Assembly (NCBI RefSeq): GCF_031179985.1
Contig: NZ_JAPSHJ010000020.1
Coordinates: 1 to 57,106, forward strand
Source of the DNA: Arthrobacter sp.
Lineage (GTDB): Bacteria; Actinomycetota; Actinomycetes; Actinomycetales; Micrococcaceae
Reading direction: 5' to 3'
DNA: 57,106 nucleotides
Shown: positions 8,757 to 16,032 of the stretch, piece after piece
How positions within the stretch are numbered: position 1 is the first letter of the stretch
Layout of the letters: every line of letters starts with the position of its first letter
Notes under the pieces: model-generated
What the model was told of the DNA's origin: nothing
Seen by the model: only the letters and a program-made list of their open reading frames with translations
Databases searched by the model: none
Program-made: the position numbers and the translations under genes

Positions 8757-9526
8757 CGACGTTAGGAAACAGTGAAGTGAACAGCGAATTTGAAGGCCTG
8801 GTGGCCCTCGTCACCGGAGGAGCGTCTGGCATCGGGGCGGCAGTCGCGGACAGGCTCGCGGCTGGCGGCGCCCAAGTAGCGGTGCTGGACCTGAACCCTT
8901 ACGGCACGCCGCACTTCGGGATTGAATGCAATGTTGCGGATGACGCTTCCGTGCGGACCGCCGTCGAAAGCGTCGCCGCCCGCTTCGGTCGGCTGGATAT
9001 CGTGGTGAACAACGCGGGCATCGGAGCCATGGGTGACATTGCCGCGAACGACGACGACGAATGGGCCCGGGTCCTGGACATCAACGTGGTGGGGATCGCC
9101 AGGGTGACCCGCACGGCCCTCCCCCATCTGCGCCAATCGCCCGCAGCAGCCATCGTCAACACCTGCTCCATCGCCGCCACCGCAGGACTCCCCCAGCGGG
9201 CCCTCTATTCGGCATCGAAAGGCGCGGTCCTGTCCTTGACACTGGCCATGGCCGCTGACCACATCCGTGAAGGCATCCGCGTGAACTGCGTGAACCCTGG
9301 AACAGTGGACACCCCCTGGGTCTCCCGGCTGCTGAGCCAGGCGGCCGATCCTGAAGCCGAACGGTCCGCCCTCAACGCACGCCAGCCGCATGGCAGGCTC
9401 GTGGCGGCGGAGGAAGTGGCTGAGGCTGTGGCTTACCTGGCAAGCCCCCGCTCGGGGTCAACCTCCGGCACGGCCCTGGCGGTCGACGGCGGCATGCAGG
9501 GACTGCGGCTCAGGCCCCTCAGCTGA
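8753..9526 (+). CDS. SDR-family dehydrogenase, probable 2-keto-3-deoxy-L-fuconate 4-dehydrogenase
   Basis: A 257-aa classical short-chain dehydrogenase with the Rossmann motif TGGASGIG near residue 23, NNAG, and the catalytic Ser/Tyr/Lys set (NTCSIAA, YSASKG). It would oxidise 2-keto-3-deoxy-L-fuconate to the 2,4-diketo acid cleaved by the preceding hydrolase. Translation starts at a GTG that overlaps the hydrolase stop by 4 nt. The 3' end overlaps the convergent ABC permease by 8 nt: the palindrome TCAGCTGA supplies the stop codon of both genes. Confidence 0.87.
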   Translation: MTTLGNSEVNSEFEGLVALVTGGASGIGAAVADRLAAGGAQVAVLDLNPYGTPHFGIECNVADDASVRTAVESVAARFGRLDIVVNNAGIGAMGDIAANDDDEWARVLDINVVGIARVTRTALPHLRQSPAAAIVNTCSIAATAGLPQRALYSASKGAVLSLTLAMAADHIREGIRVNCVNPGTVDTPWVSRLLSQAADPEAERSALNARQPHGRLVAAEEVAEAVAYLASPRSGSTSGTALAVDGGMQGLRLRPLS

Positions 9527-10130
9527 TCTTGCGACGGTAGATGGTAGCCGCGAAGGTGTAGGCGACGGCGAGAATCCCGACGAGCCAGACGAGGGCGATC
9601 CAGATATCACTGCCGATGGGTTCCCCGGCGTACAGCGCCCGGATGGTGTTCACAATGGAAGTCACGGGCTGGTTCTCCGCGAACCATGCAACCGGGCCTG
9701 GCATCGATTCGGTGGGTGCGAACGCCGAGCTGATGAACGGCAGGAAGATCAGCGGGTAGCTGAATGCGCTCGCGCCGTCGACAGTTTTCGCCGATAGCCC
9801 GGCAATCACGGCGATCCAGGTCAGGGCGAGCGTGAACAGGATCAGGATGCCGGCCACGGCCAGCCAGGCCGCCACCGACGCCCCCGTGCGGAATCCCATG
9901 ATCAGCGCGACGCCGGACGCGATGGTGATGAGAAGGATGCCAGGGAGCATGTAGTTAAGGTACGACTCGTCGGATCCGGTGTTGATCGCACCGCCGAACA
10001 CGTACACGAACAGCAGCATCAGCGCGATCGGGGTGACCGCCGTGGTGATGATCGTGTCGGGGCTGCGGACGATGTGGCGCAGCGAGCGGCCTGTCAGGAT
10101 GCCGGTATCGCCGAGGACATGGGTGCTCAT
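9519..10130 (-). CDS. ABC-2 type (DrrB-like) exporter permease with an apparent internal deletion
   Basis: 203 aa, whereas close DrrB-type relatives run to roughly 245-255. The N-terminus (LTGRSLRHIVRSPDTIITT), the end of TM2 (YLNYMLPGILLITIASG) and the C-terminal half (AGLSAKTVDGASAFSYPLIF) read like the family. The stretch that normally follows SGxA, with a cytoplasmic 'GIFERFxSMPIARSSVLWxHV' type loop and the next membrane segment, is missing: the sequence passes from TIASGVA straight to LIMGFRTG. The frame is intact, so a protein is made but its topology would change. It overlaps the ATPase stop by 4 nt. The family comparison is from memory. Confidence 0.75.
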   Translation of the reverse strand: MSTHVLGDTGILTGRSLRHIVRSPDTIITTAVTPIALMLLFVYVFGGAINTGSDESYLNYMLPGILLITIASGVALIMGFRTGASVAAWLAVAGILILFTLALTWIAVIAGLSAKTVDGASAFSYPLIFLPFISSAFAPTESMPGPVAWFAENQPVTSIVNTIRALYAGEPIGSDIWIALVWLVGILAVAYTFAATIYRRKIS

Positions 10131-10969
10131 CGTGGTTCCTTTCGTGCCGGGACTGTGCGGTGGTCTCCGGAGCTGCCGTCGCCGTCGCCAGCGGCGGCTG
10201 GGGCCGTGCCACCGACGAGGGCGAGGAAGACATCCTCAAGGGAGGGTTGTTTTTCGACGTATTCCACCTTGGCGGGCGGGAGGAGTTGCTTGAGTTCGCT
10301 CAGGGTCCCGTTTTGGATGATTCTGCCTTTGTGCAGGATTGCGATGCGGTCGGCGAGTTGTTCGGCCTCGTCGAGGTACTGCGTAGTGAGGAGCACGGTT
10401 GTGCCTTGACCGGCAAGTTGCTTCACCGTCTGCCACACCTCGATACGCGCCTGGGGGTCAAGTCCGGTGGTCGGTTCATCCAGGAAGATGATGGGCGGGT
10501 TCCCGATCAGGCTCATTGCGATGTCGAGTCGGCGTCGCATGCCGCCTGAGTACGTTGAGGCCTTGCGGTTCCCTGCGTCCGTGAGCGAGAAGCGGGCAAG
10601 CAGGCCATCGGCGATCTCACCCGGGTTCGTCAGGTGACGCAGCTTCGCGACCAGTACCAGATTTTCCCGGCCGGTGAGCACTTCATCGACGGCGGCGAAC
10701 TGGCCCGTCAGGCTGATCGACTCGCGCACATCACCGGGTGTCGCTGCGACGTCGAAGCCATGGACTGTGGCGGTACCAGCGTCGGCCTTCAGCAGCGTCG
10801 AGAGGATCCGCACCAGCGTGGTCTTGCCCGCACCGTTCGAGCCGAGCAACGCGAAGATGCTCCCCGCCCGCACGTCGAAGTCGACCCACCGCAGCACGTG
10901 CAGGTCCTTGAATGACTTCTCGATGCTCTCGACTCTGATCGCCGGTTCGAGGGCCTGGCTGGTGGTCAT
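10127..10969 (-). CDS. ABC transporter ATP-binding protein (DrrA-like)
   Basis: 280 aa, one ABC domain: Walker A GSNGAGKTT near residue 45, signature YSGGMRRRLDIAMSL, Walker B IIFLDEPTTGLD, and a DrrA-like C-terminal extension (LPPAKVEYVEKQPSLEDVFLAL). It would drive export of a drug or lipid with the following permease. The gene is the third of a PadR - DUF1048 - ATPase - permease operon with 4-nt overlaps. Because the partner permease looks truncated, the exporter may no longer work. Confidence 0.88.
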   Translation of the reverse strand: MTTSQALEPAIRVESIEKSFKDLHVLRWVDFDVRAGSIFALLGSNGAGKTTLVRILSTLLKADAGTATVHGFDVAATPGDVRESISLTGQFAAVDEVLTGRENLVLVAKLRHLTNPGEIADGLLARFSLTDAGNRKASTYSGGMRRRLDIAMSLIGNPPIIFLDEPTTGLDPQARIEVWQTVKQLAGQGTTVLLTTQYLDEAEQLADRIAILHKGRIIQNGTLSELKQLLPPAKVEYVEKQPSLEDVFLALVGGTAPAAAGDGDGSSGDHRTVPARKEPR

Positions 10970-11346
10970 GCTGTGGTCTCCTTCCCGTTCTGAGTGCTAG
11001 CGGCGTCGATCGCCTTCATCAAGCGGGCGCGCTCCTTATCGATCCACCGAGTGCCGCCGTAGGCCTGGGTGAAAGTTTCGGCGAACTCCACCGGGTCCTC
11101 GCCCACGATGCTGCGAACCGGCGTTCCGTCGACGGCGGCCCGCTCCCAGAGGTCGGCGAAATCGCCGAACATCCTGATGATGGTCTCGCCATCGGTGACT
11201 CCGCCGTAGTACATGAAGTAACGCTCGAATGCCTTCGCGGCGGCGCGGTATGGCTCGGGGAGCGCCTCGATGCGGGCCTTGTACTGCCTGTACTGCTTCT
11301 TCTGCTCGAGCGATCCGGTGAGGGCTTCAATCCACTTTGCTGCCAT
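10966..11346 (-). CDS. DUF1048 family protein
   Basis: 126 aa, soluble and mainly helical, with the sequence character of DUF1048 (KKQYRQYKARIEALPEPYR, FERYFMYYGGVTDG). These proteins are commonly encoded between a PadR regulator and a DrrAB-type exporter; their function is not known to me. The start overlaps nothing upstream (2-nt gap from the PadR stop) and the stop overlaps the ATPase start by 4 nt. Confidence 0.75.
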   Translation of the reverse strand: MAAKWIEALTGSLEQKKQYRQYKARIEALPEPYRAAAKAFERYFMYYGGVTDGETIIRMFGDFADLWERAAVDGTPVRSIVGEDPVEFAETFTQAYGGTRWIDKERARLMKAIDAASTQNGKETTA

Positions 11347-11348
11347 GG

Positions 11349-11702
11349 TTATTTCTCTCCTTGTTTCTGCGCGTGCTCAATGTGGTGGTGGAGCTGTTCG
11401 ATCCGCTGTTCGAGGAAGCGCCAACTCCTCCAGAACTCTTCGAGGTAGTCGCCGCCCAGCGCATTCAGCGAATAGACCTTGCGCGGCGGCCCCTTCTCGG
11501 ACGGGATTTTCGCGACGTCAACGAGGCCGCGCTGCTCGATCCTGACGAGCAGCGCGTAGACGGTTCCCTCGACAATGTCGGAGAAGCCCTGCTCACGCAG
11601 CCGTGCCGTGATCTCGTATCCGTATGCCGGCTGCACGGCCAGGATCGCGAGGACGATGCCTTCCAGTGTGCCCTTGAGCATCTCGGTCATCTGCTTGCCC
11701 AT
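11349..11702 (-). CDS. PadR family transcriptional regulator
   Basis: 117 aa. A PadR winged helix covers residues 8-85 (LKGTLEGIVLAILA, YGYEITARLREQGF, EGTVYALLVRIEQRGLV), followed by the dimerisation helix. These proteins usually repress their own operon and a linked exporter and respond to a small aromatic or drug ligand. The ATG at 11702 has an AGAGAGG ribosome site, and the inverted repeat at 11724-11757 lies right upstream, which suggests autoregulation. Confidence 0.88.
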   Translation of the reverse strand: MGKQMTEMLKGTLEGIVLAILAVQPAYGYEITARLREQGFSDIVEGTVYALLVRIEQRGLVDVAKIPSEKGPPRKVYSLNALGGDYLEEFWRSWRFLEQRIEQLHHHIEHAQKQGEK

Positions 11703-11723
11703 GGAAGCCTCTCTACAGCTACT

Positions 11724-11757
11724 CAGTGTTACTGACTACCACTAGATAGTAACACTG
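11724..11757. promoter_or_regulatory. Probable PadR operator (10-bp perfect inverted repeat)
   Basis: CAGTGTTACT (11724-11733) and AGTAACACTG (11748-11757) are exact inverted repeats separated by 14 bp. The right arm overlaps the -10 hexamer of the PadR promoter, as expected for an autorepressor. Confidence 0.65.
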
Positions 11758-11773
11758 AATAGCGGTCTGGCAA
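11746..11773 (-). promoter_or_regulatory. Promoter of the PadR/exporter operon
   Basis: Read leftward: TTGCCA (11768-11773), a 16-bp spacer, TACTAT (11746-11751). The operator arm 11748-11757 covers the -10 and part of the spacer. Confidence 0.55.
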
Positions 11774-11789
11774 GGGGAGATTTACGGGC

Positions 11790-13241
11790 TTAACCGATGA
11801 TGGGCCGTTCTTCCGGCAGTCGGTAGAGCCTGGGGCGGGAGGAGAGCGCTATGGCTGAGGCGACCGTGATGGTGCCGATGCGGCCTGTGTACATGAGGAC
11901 GATCAGTACCCATTCGGCGCTGGGTGGCAGGTTGTAGGTGATTCCGGTGCTCAGGCCGACGGTGCCGAATGCTGAGATCGATTCGAACAGCACTTTTTCG
12001 AGGCTGTAGTCGGTGAACATCAGGAGCAGCATGGTGCCCGTGACCACCGCTGCCACACCGAGTAGGGCAACAGCGAGCGCCTGCCGTTGTGAGGATGAGC
12101 TGATCGACCGGTGTGCGATGGTGACCTGGTCGCGGCCCCGGATTTCGTTCCAGATCGCGAAGCCGAGCACCAGGAATGTAGTGACTTTGATGCCGCCGGC
12201 TGTCCCTGCGCTGCCGCCGCCGATGAACATCAGAACGTTGGTGACCATTAATGTTTCCGGTGTAGCTGCGCCGTAGTCGATGCTGTTGAAACCGGCGGTT
12301 CGGGGGAACACGCCCCCGGCCAGTGAACTGAGCAGCTTTCCTCCGAAACTCAGCGGGCCGAGGGTCTCCGGGCGGTTCCATTCGAAGGCCGCGAACAAGG
12401 CAATACCGGCGACGAGCAGCAGCAGCGTGCCATAGATGGTCAGACGGAGGTGGATACTCCAGTCCTTGATCCTGGTCTCGCCTCTGAGGAGTTGGATGAT
12501 GACTGGGAAGCCGAGTCCTCCGGCGATGACGGCGGCGCAGATGGGAACGATGATCCAGGGATCTTCGGCGAAGCCAATCAGGTTGTCGCTGTAGAGGCCA
12601 AAGCCTGCGTTGTTGAATGCGGAGACCGCGTGGAACGTGCCGTGCCACAGGGCCGTGGCAGGGTTGTCGTCGTAGGCGATCCAGAAGCGGGCGGTCAGGA
12701 TCAGGGCGGTGGCAGCCTCAAAGAAGACCATGATCTTGGCTACCCTGAACAGCACCGTCCGGACGTCGCCGAAGTTCAGGGTGTGGGTTTCGGATTGCGC
12801 CACGAGCTGGCCCCGCACGCCGATACTCTTGCGGACGAGGAGTGCCAGCAGGGTCGCCAGGGACATGATGCCGAACCCTCCCACCTGGATCAGTCCGAGA
12901 ATTACGCCTTGGCCGAGCGGCGTCCAGAACGTTGCCGTGTCCACGGTGATCAAGCCCGTGACGCAGACTGCTGAGACAGAAGTGAAAAGAGCTGTGGTGA
13001 AGGTGTCGCCCTCGTCTCCGGTCCGCGACATCGGCAGCATCAGCAAAAGTGCGCCCACAATGATTACGGCCAGAAATGCCAGCGGCACCAGGCGGACCGG
13101 ATGAAGCAGACCCCTCGCAAGGTACTCTCCTCCGTCGGCGAGATTCCGCAATACGCTTCGGCGGATAGGAAGACCTCGGGACACGTGGCTCTGTACTCTC
13201 GGCAGACTGATGGTCTCCGGATGCCTTTTAGATAGAGTCAC
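11790..13241 (-). CDS. TrkH/KtrB-type potassium channel subunit
   Basis: A 483-aa membrane protein with the four-fold pore repeat of the TrkH/KtrB superfamily. The selectivity-filter segments are visible in order: [37 protein letters not shown] and [11 protein letters not shown]. It would take up K+ under control of a cytoplasmic TrkA/KtrA subunit, which is not encoded here. I chose the GTG at 13241 because it overlaps the upstream permease stop by 4 nt; a TTG five codons upstream is the other option. It is the last gene of the KdpDE-associated block. Confidence 0.9.
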   Translation of the reverse strand: MTLSKRHPETISLPRVQSHVSRGLPIRRSVLRNLADGGEYLARGLLHPVRLVPLAFLAVIIVGALLLMLPMSRTGDEGDTFTTALFTSVSAVCVTGLITVDTATFWTPLGQGVILGLIQVGGFGIMSLATLLALLVRKSIGVRGQLVAQSETHTLNFGDVRTVLFRVAKIMVFFEAATALILTARFWIAYDDNPATALWHGTFHAVSAFNNAGFGLYSDNLIGFAEDPWIIVPICAAVIAGGLGFPVIIQLLRGETRIKDWSIHLRLTIYGTLLLLVAGIALFAAFEWNRPETLGPLSFGGKLLSSLAGGVFPRTAGFNSIDYGAATPETLMVTNVLMFIGGGSAGTAGGIKVTTFLVLGFAIWNEIRGRDQVTIAHRSISSSSQRQALAVALLGVAAVVTGTMLLLMFTDYSLEKVLFESISAFGTVGLSTGITYNLPPSAEWVLIVLMYTGRIGTITVASAIALSSRPRLYRLPEERPIIG

Positions 13242-15214
13242 CCCACATGCACCCAAGGCCGTTGGGTGACGTCGGGTTCGGCTTCGCGCAGCACCTCGCG
13301 GGTGACCGGGGCAATCTCGCCCTCGCCCAGGAACAGGAAGCGCAGCAGGTTCGCAACGGGGTTTCCTTCAGTCCAACGGAAGTAGATGTGCGGCATCAAA
13401 CCTGTTGCGTCACGGATATGGAAGAGGACGGAGGCGATGGTGTTGGGCACCACGGGGCCATGCACTTCCAGGATCCGGTATCCGTGACGGACAACCCCGC
13501 GGACGTGGAGTTCTGTTTCAAAGTCGGAGGAATCGTCAACGATCACTTCCAAGAAGAGGGCCTCGTGTGCGAGGGGAAGATGACTGACCTCGATCGCGGA
13601 CCTGAGCTTATCCCTGTACGCCTCGGCGGACGTTAGGAGGGGTTCGTGGGCGATGATGGTGATGGGCCCGTCCAGGTTGGAGGACATGAACTCCAGTGCC
13701 GCCTGGTCCAAGTGGACACGGATGGCGTGCAGTTCGAAGGAACGCCGCACCCGGGAGAGCAGGGACACGACGATGATGCCCAGGATAAATATGCCGGCGA
13801 TCCTGATGCCTTCGGGGCGTTCAATGATGTTGGCCACTGTTGTGTAGAGGAACACGACGGTGATGACGCCGAAGCCGATCGTTTGTTTGCGCTCTTTCCG
13901 CCGTCGCGCGGACAGGGTGACGGCCACGGCGGCTGAGGTCATCAGCACCAGGACGCCGGTGGCGTACGCACCGCCTTGGGCGTCGACGTCGGCCTCGAAC
14001 AGGTAGGTGATCAGGAAGCCGACCAGGGTGAACACGAGTACGAGCGGGCGGACGGCTTTGGCCCAGCCTGGTGCCATGCCGTAGCGGGGCAGGTACCGGG
14101 GAACGAGGTTCAGGAGTCCGGCCATGGCGGAGGCGCCGGCGAACCAGAGGATCGCGATCGTGCTGATGTCATAGACGGTTCCGAATCCGACGCCGAGGTA
14201 TTCATGGGCGAGGTAGGCCAATGCCCGGCCGTTGGCCTGGCCGCCGTCCTGGAATTCCTGCGCGGGGATGAGCACCACTGTGATGAAGCTGGTGGTGATG
14301 AGGAAGGAGCTCATGATCACGGCGGCGGTGGTCAGCATGCGTCGGGTTCCGCGGATGCGCCCTGTCGGGTTGACCTCGGTGTCATTGGTGTCTCCGCGGA
14401 CCTGGGGCATGACGGCCACGCCTGTTTCGAAGCCGGAGAGTCCGAGGGCGAGCTTCGGGAAAACGATCAGTGCGACGGCGACGGCCATCAGCGGATTGCC
14501 GTGGGAGGTCCACAGGGTTGTCCACCAGTCGCCGACCGCGACGGGGTGGTTGATGACGCCAACGATCGTTACTGCCACGACCACAACATTGAGGCACAGG
14601 TACAGGGCGACAATGGCGACGGCGACGGCGATGGCTTCCTTGAATCCGCGCAGGAACACCGCTGCCAGGAGAGCGAGCAGGAAGAGCGTGACAAGGACGT
14701 TCTGTCCGTGGAGCCAGTCAGGGACGACCGGGTTCTCGATCAGGTGGGCGCTGGCATCAGCGGCCGAGAGTGTCATGGTGATCATGAAGTCGGTGGCAGC
14801 GAAGCCCAGGAGAACGAGGACGAAAAGCTTCCCGCCCCAGCGTGGCAGAAGGCGCTCAAGCATTGCGATGGACCCCTCCCCGCGAGGGCTTTCTCCGGCG
14901 ACACGACGGTAGACCGGCAGCGCGCCGAAGAGGGTGACAGCGACCAGGACGAGGGTGGCGAGTGGAGAGATGACACCAGCGGCCAGCGCAGCGATGGCCG
15001 GCTGGTAGCCGAGGGTGGAGAAGTAGTCCACACCAGTCAGGCACATGACCTGCCACCAGGGGTGCTTCATTTCCAGCTTCGTGGTTACGCCGCCGGGTCC
15101 CTGGTGAGTGCCTTTGCTGTCCTGGAGTCCGAACAGCAGCCAACTCTTCAGCGCTGCCTTACCCGCCGGCCCGGGAGCCGAGGGGTCTGCCGGCGGCCTG
15201 CTCAATGTGGTCAT
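13238..15214 (-). CDS. APC-superfamily permease, possible potassium transporter
   Basis: 658 aa: about twelve membrane segments between residues 50 and 490, followed by a soluble C-terminal region of roughly 150 residues. [20 protein letters not shown] in TM1 and [14 protein letters not shown] in TM6 are typical unwound APC helices. The family is often annotated as amino-acid permease. Its fusion to a cytoplasmic domain and its overlap with trkH, next to kdpDE, suggest K+ uptake, by analogy with the APC-type K+ importers KimA and Kup. The ATG at 15214 is preceded by GAGAGGAA and is preferred over an upstream in-frame ATG. The substrate is not proven. Confidence 0.7.
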   Translation of the reverse strand: MTTLSRPPADPSAPGPAGKAALKSWLLFGLQDSKGTHQGPGGVTTKLEMKHPWWQVMCLTGVDYFSTLGYQPAIAALAAGVISPLATLVLVAVTLFGALPVYRRVAGESPRGEGSIAMLERLLPRWGGKLFVLVLLGFAATDFMITMTLSAADASAHLIENPVVPDWLHGQNVLVTLFLLALLAAVFLRGFKEAIAVAVAIVALYLCLNVVVVAVTIVGVINHPVAVGDWWTTLWTSHGNPLMAVAVALIVFPKLALGLSGFETGVAVMPQVRGDTNDTEVNPTGRIRGTRRMLTTAAVIMSSFLITTSFITVVLIPAQEFQDGGQANGRALAYLAHEYLGVGFGTVYDISTIAILWFAGASAMAGLLNLVPRYLPRYGMAPGWAKAVRPLVLVFTLVGFLITYLFEADVDAQGGAYATGVLVLMTSAAVAVTLSARRRKERKQTIGFGVITVVFLYTTVANIIERPEGIRIAGIFILGIIVVSLLSRVRRSFELHAIRVHLDQAALEFMSSNLDGPITIIAHEPLLTSAEAYRDKLRSAIEVSHLPLAHEALFLEVIVDDSSDFETELHVRGVVRHGYRILEVHGPVVPNTIASVLFHIRDATGLMPHIYFRWTEGNPVANLLRFLFLGEGEIAPVTREVLREAEPDVTQRPWVHVG

Positions 15215-15251
15215 AAGTTCCTCTCCGTGCGGCGCACCAGGCACCGCGACC

Positions 15252-15284
15252 GGAGCCGAAACTACCAGCGGCAGGGAGCCGAAA
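15252..15284. repeat. Two direct repeats GGAGCCGAAA upstream of the APC permease
   Basis: The 10-mer occurs at 15252-15261 and 15275-15284, a spacing of 23 bp (about two helix turns), in the leader of the leftward permease gene. It could be a site for the adjacent response regulator; this is inference only. Confidence 0.35.
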
Positions 15285-15348
15285 TTCCGGAAAGGGGATT
15301 TTTTTGATGAATCCTTTACGCCTCAATAATCAGGACACAGGTACCCTT

Positions 15349-16032
15349 TCAGGGCTCGAAGCGGTATCCCATGCCGGCTTCGGTGAGCAGGTGCCTGGGC
15401 CGGGCTGGATCGGCTTCCAGTTTGCGGCGGAGTTGTCCCATGTAGACACGCAGGTATTGGGTCTCACTCCCATATGCGGGACCCCAGATCTTTTTCAGCA
15501 TCTGCTGCTGGGGGATAAGGCGGCCGGGGTTGCGGACCAGGAGCTGCAGAATGGCCCATTCCCGCGGGGTCAGACGCACCACTTCGCCGCCGCGGGTGAC
15601 CTTCTGGTTGATCAGGTCAACGCTGAAGCCACCGGCCTCGACGACGCTCACCTGTTCGCCCCCGTCGGATGCTGTGAGGCGCCGTTCCGCGACACGCAGC
15701 CGTGCGAGGAGCTCGTCGAGGCCGAAGGGTTTGGTGACATAGTCATCCGCCCCGGCGTCCAGGGCTCGTACTTTGTCCTCGGATCCATGCCTGGCGGACA
15801 GCACGATGATGGGCGTGCCGGCCGTGCGGCGGACCTTGGTGATGACATCCACGCCGTTGATATCGGGCAGTCCAAGGTCAAGGACGATGAGGTCAGGATG
15901 GTGGTTTCCCACGTGCTGGAGGGCTGTCATTCCGTCGAGGGCAACCAGGACCTGATATCCCTCCGCCTGCAGGTTGACCTGGAGTGCGCGGAGCAGTTGC
16001 GGTTCGTCATCCACCACAAGGACTGTTCTCAT
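15349..16032 (-). CDS. kdpE: KdpE response regulator
   Basis: A 227-aa OmpR-class regulator. The receiver domain has acidic residues VVDDE at 7-10, phospho-acceptor Asp52 (IVLDLGLPDING) and Lys in DYVTKPF. The winged-helix domain begins near residue 130 (LTPREWAILQLLVRNPGRLI). It is the partner of KdpD, whose stop it overlaps by 4 nt. In most bacteria KdpE activates kdpFABC; no kdpFABC is in this window, so here the likely targets are the adjacent APC permease and trkH genes, transcribed in the same direction 134 nt downstream. Confidence 0.92.
   Translation of the reverse strand: MRTVLVVDDEPQLLRALQVNLQAEGYQVLVALDGMTALQHVGNHHPDLIVLDLGLPDINGVDVITKVRRTAGTPIIVLSARHGSEDKVRALDAGADDYVTKPFGLDELLARLRVAERRLTASDGGEQVSVVEAGGFSVDLINQKVTRGGEVVRLTPREWAILQLLVRNPGRLIPQQQMLKKIWGPAYGSETQYLRVYMGQLRRKLEADPARPRHLLTEAGMGYRFEP

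Noticed and set aside
13976..15307. Long rightward open frame (443 codons) opposite the APC permease
   Set aside because: Its translation is rich in Gly/Asp/Glu/His typical of the reverse complement of a membrane-protein gene, and it has no known motif.
15215..15348. Possible c-di-AMP (ydaO-type) riboswitch ahead of the potassium permease
   Set aside because: I could not find the conserved core of that riboswitch in either orientation; only a 10-bp direct repeat is visible.
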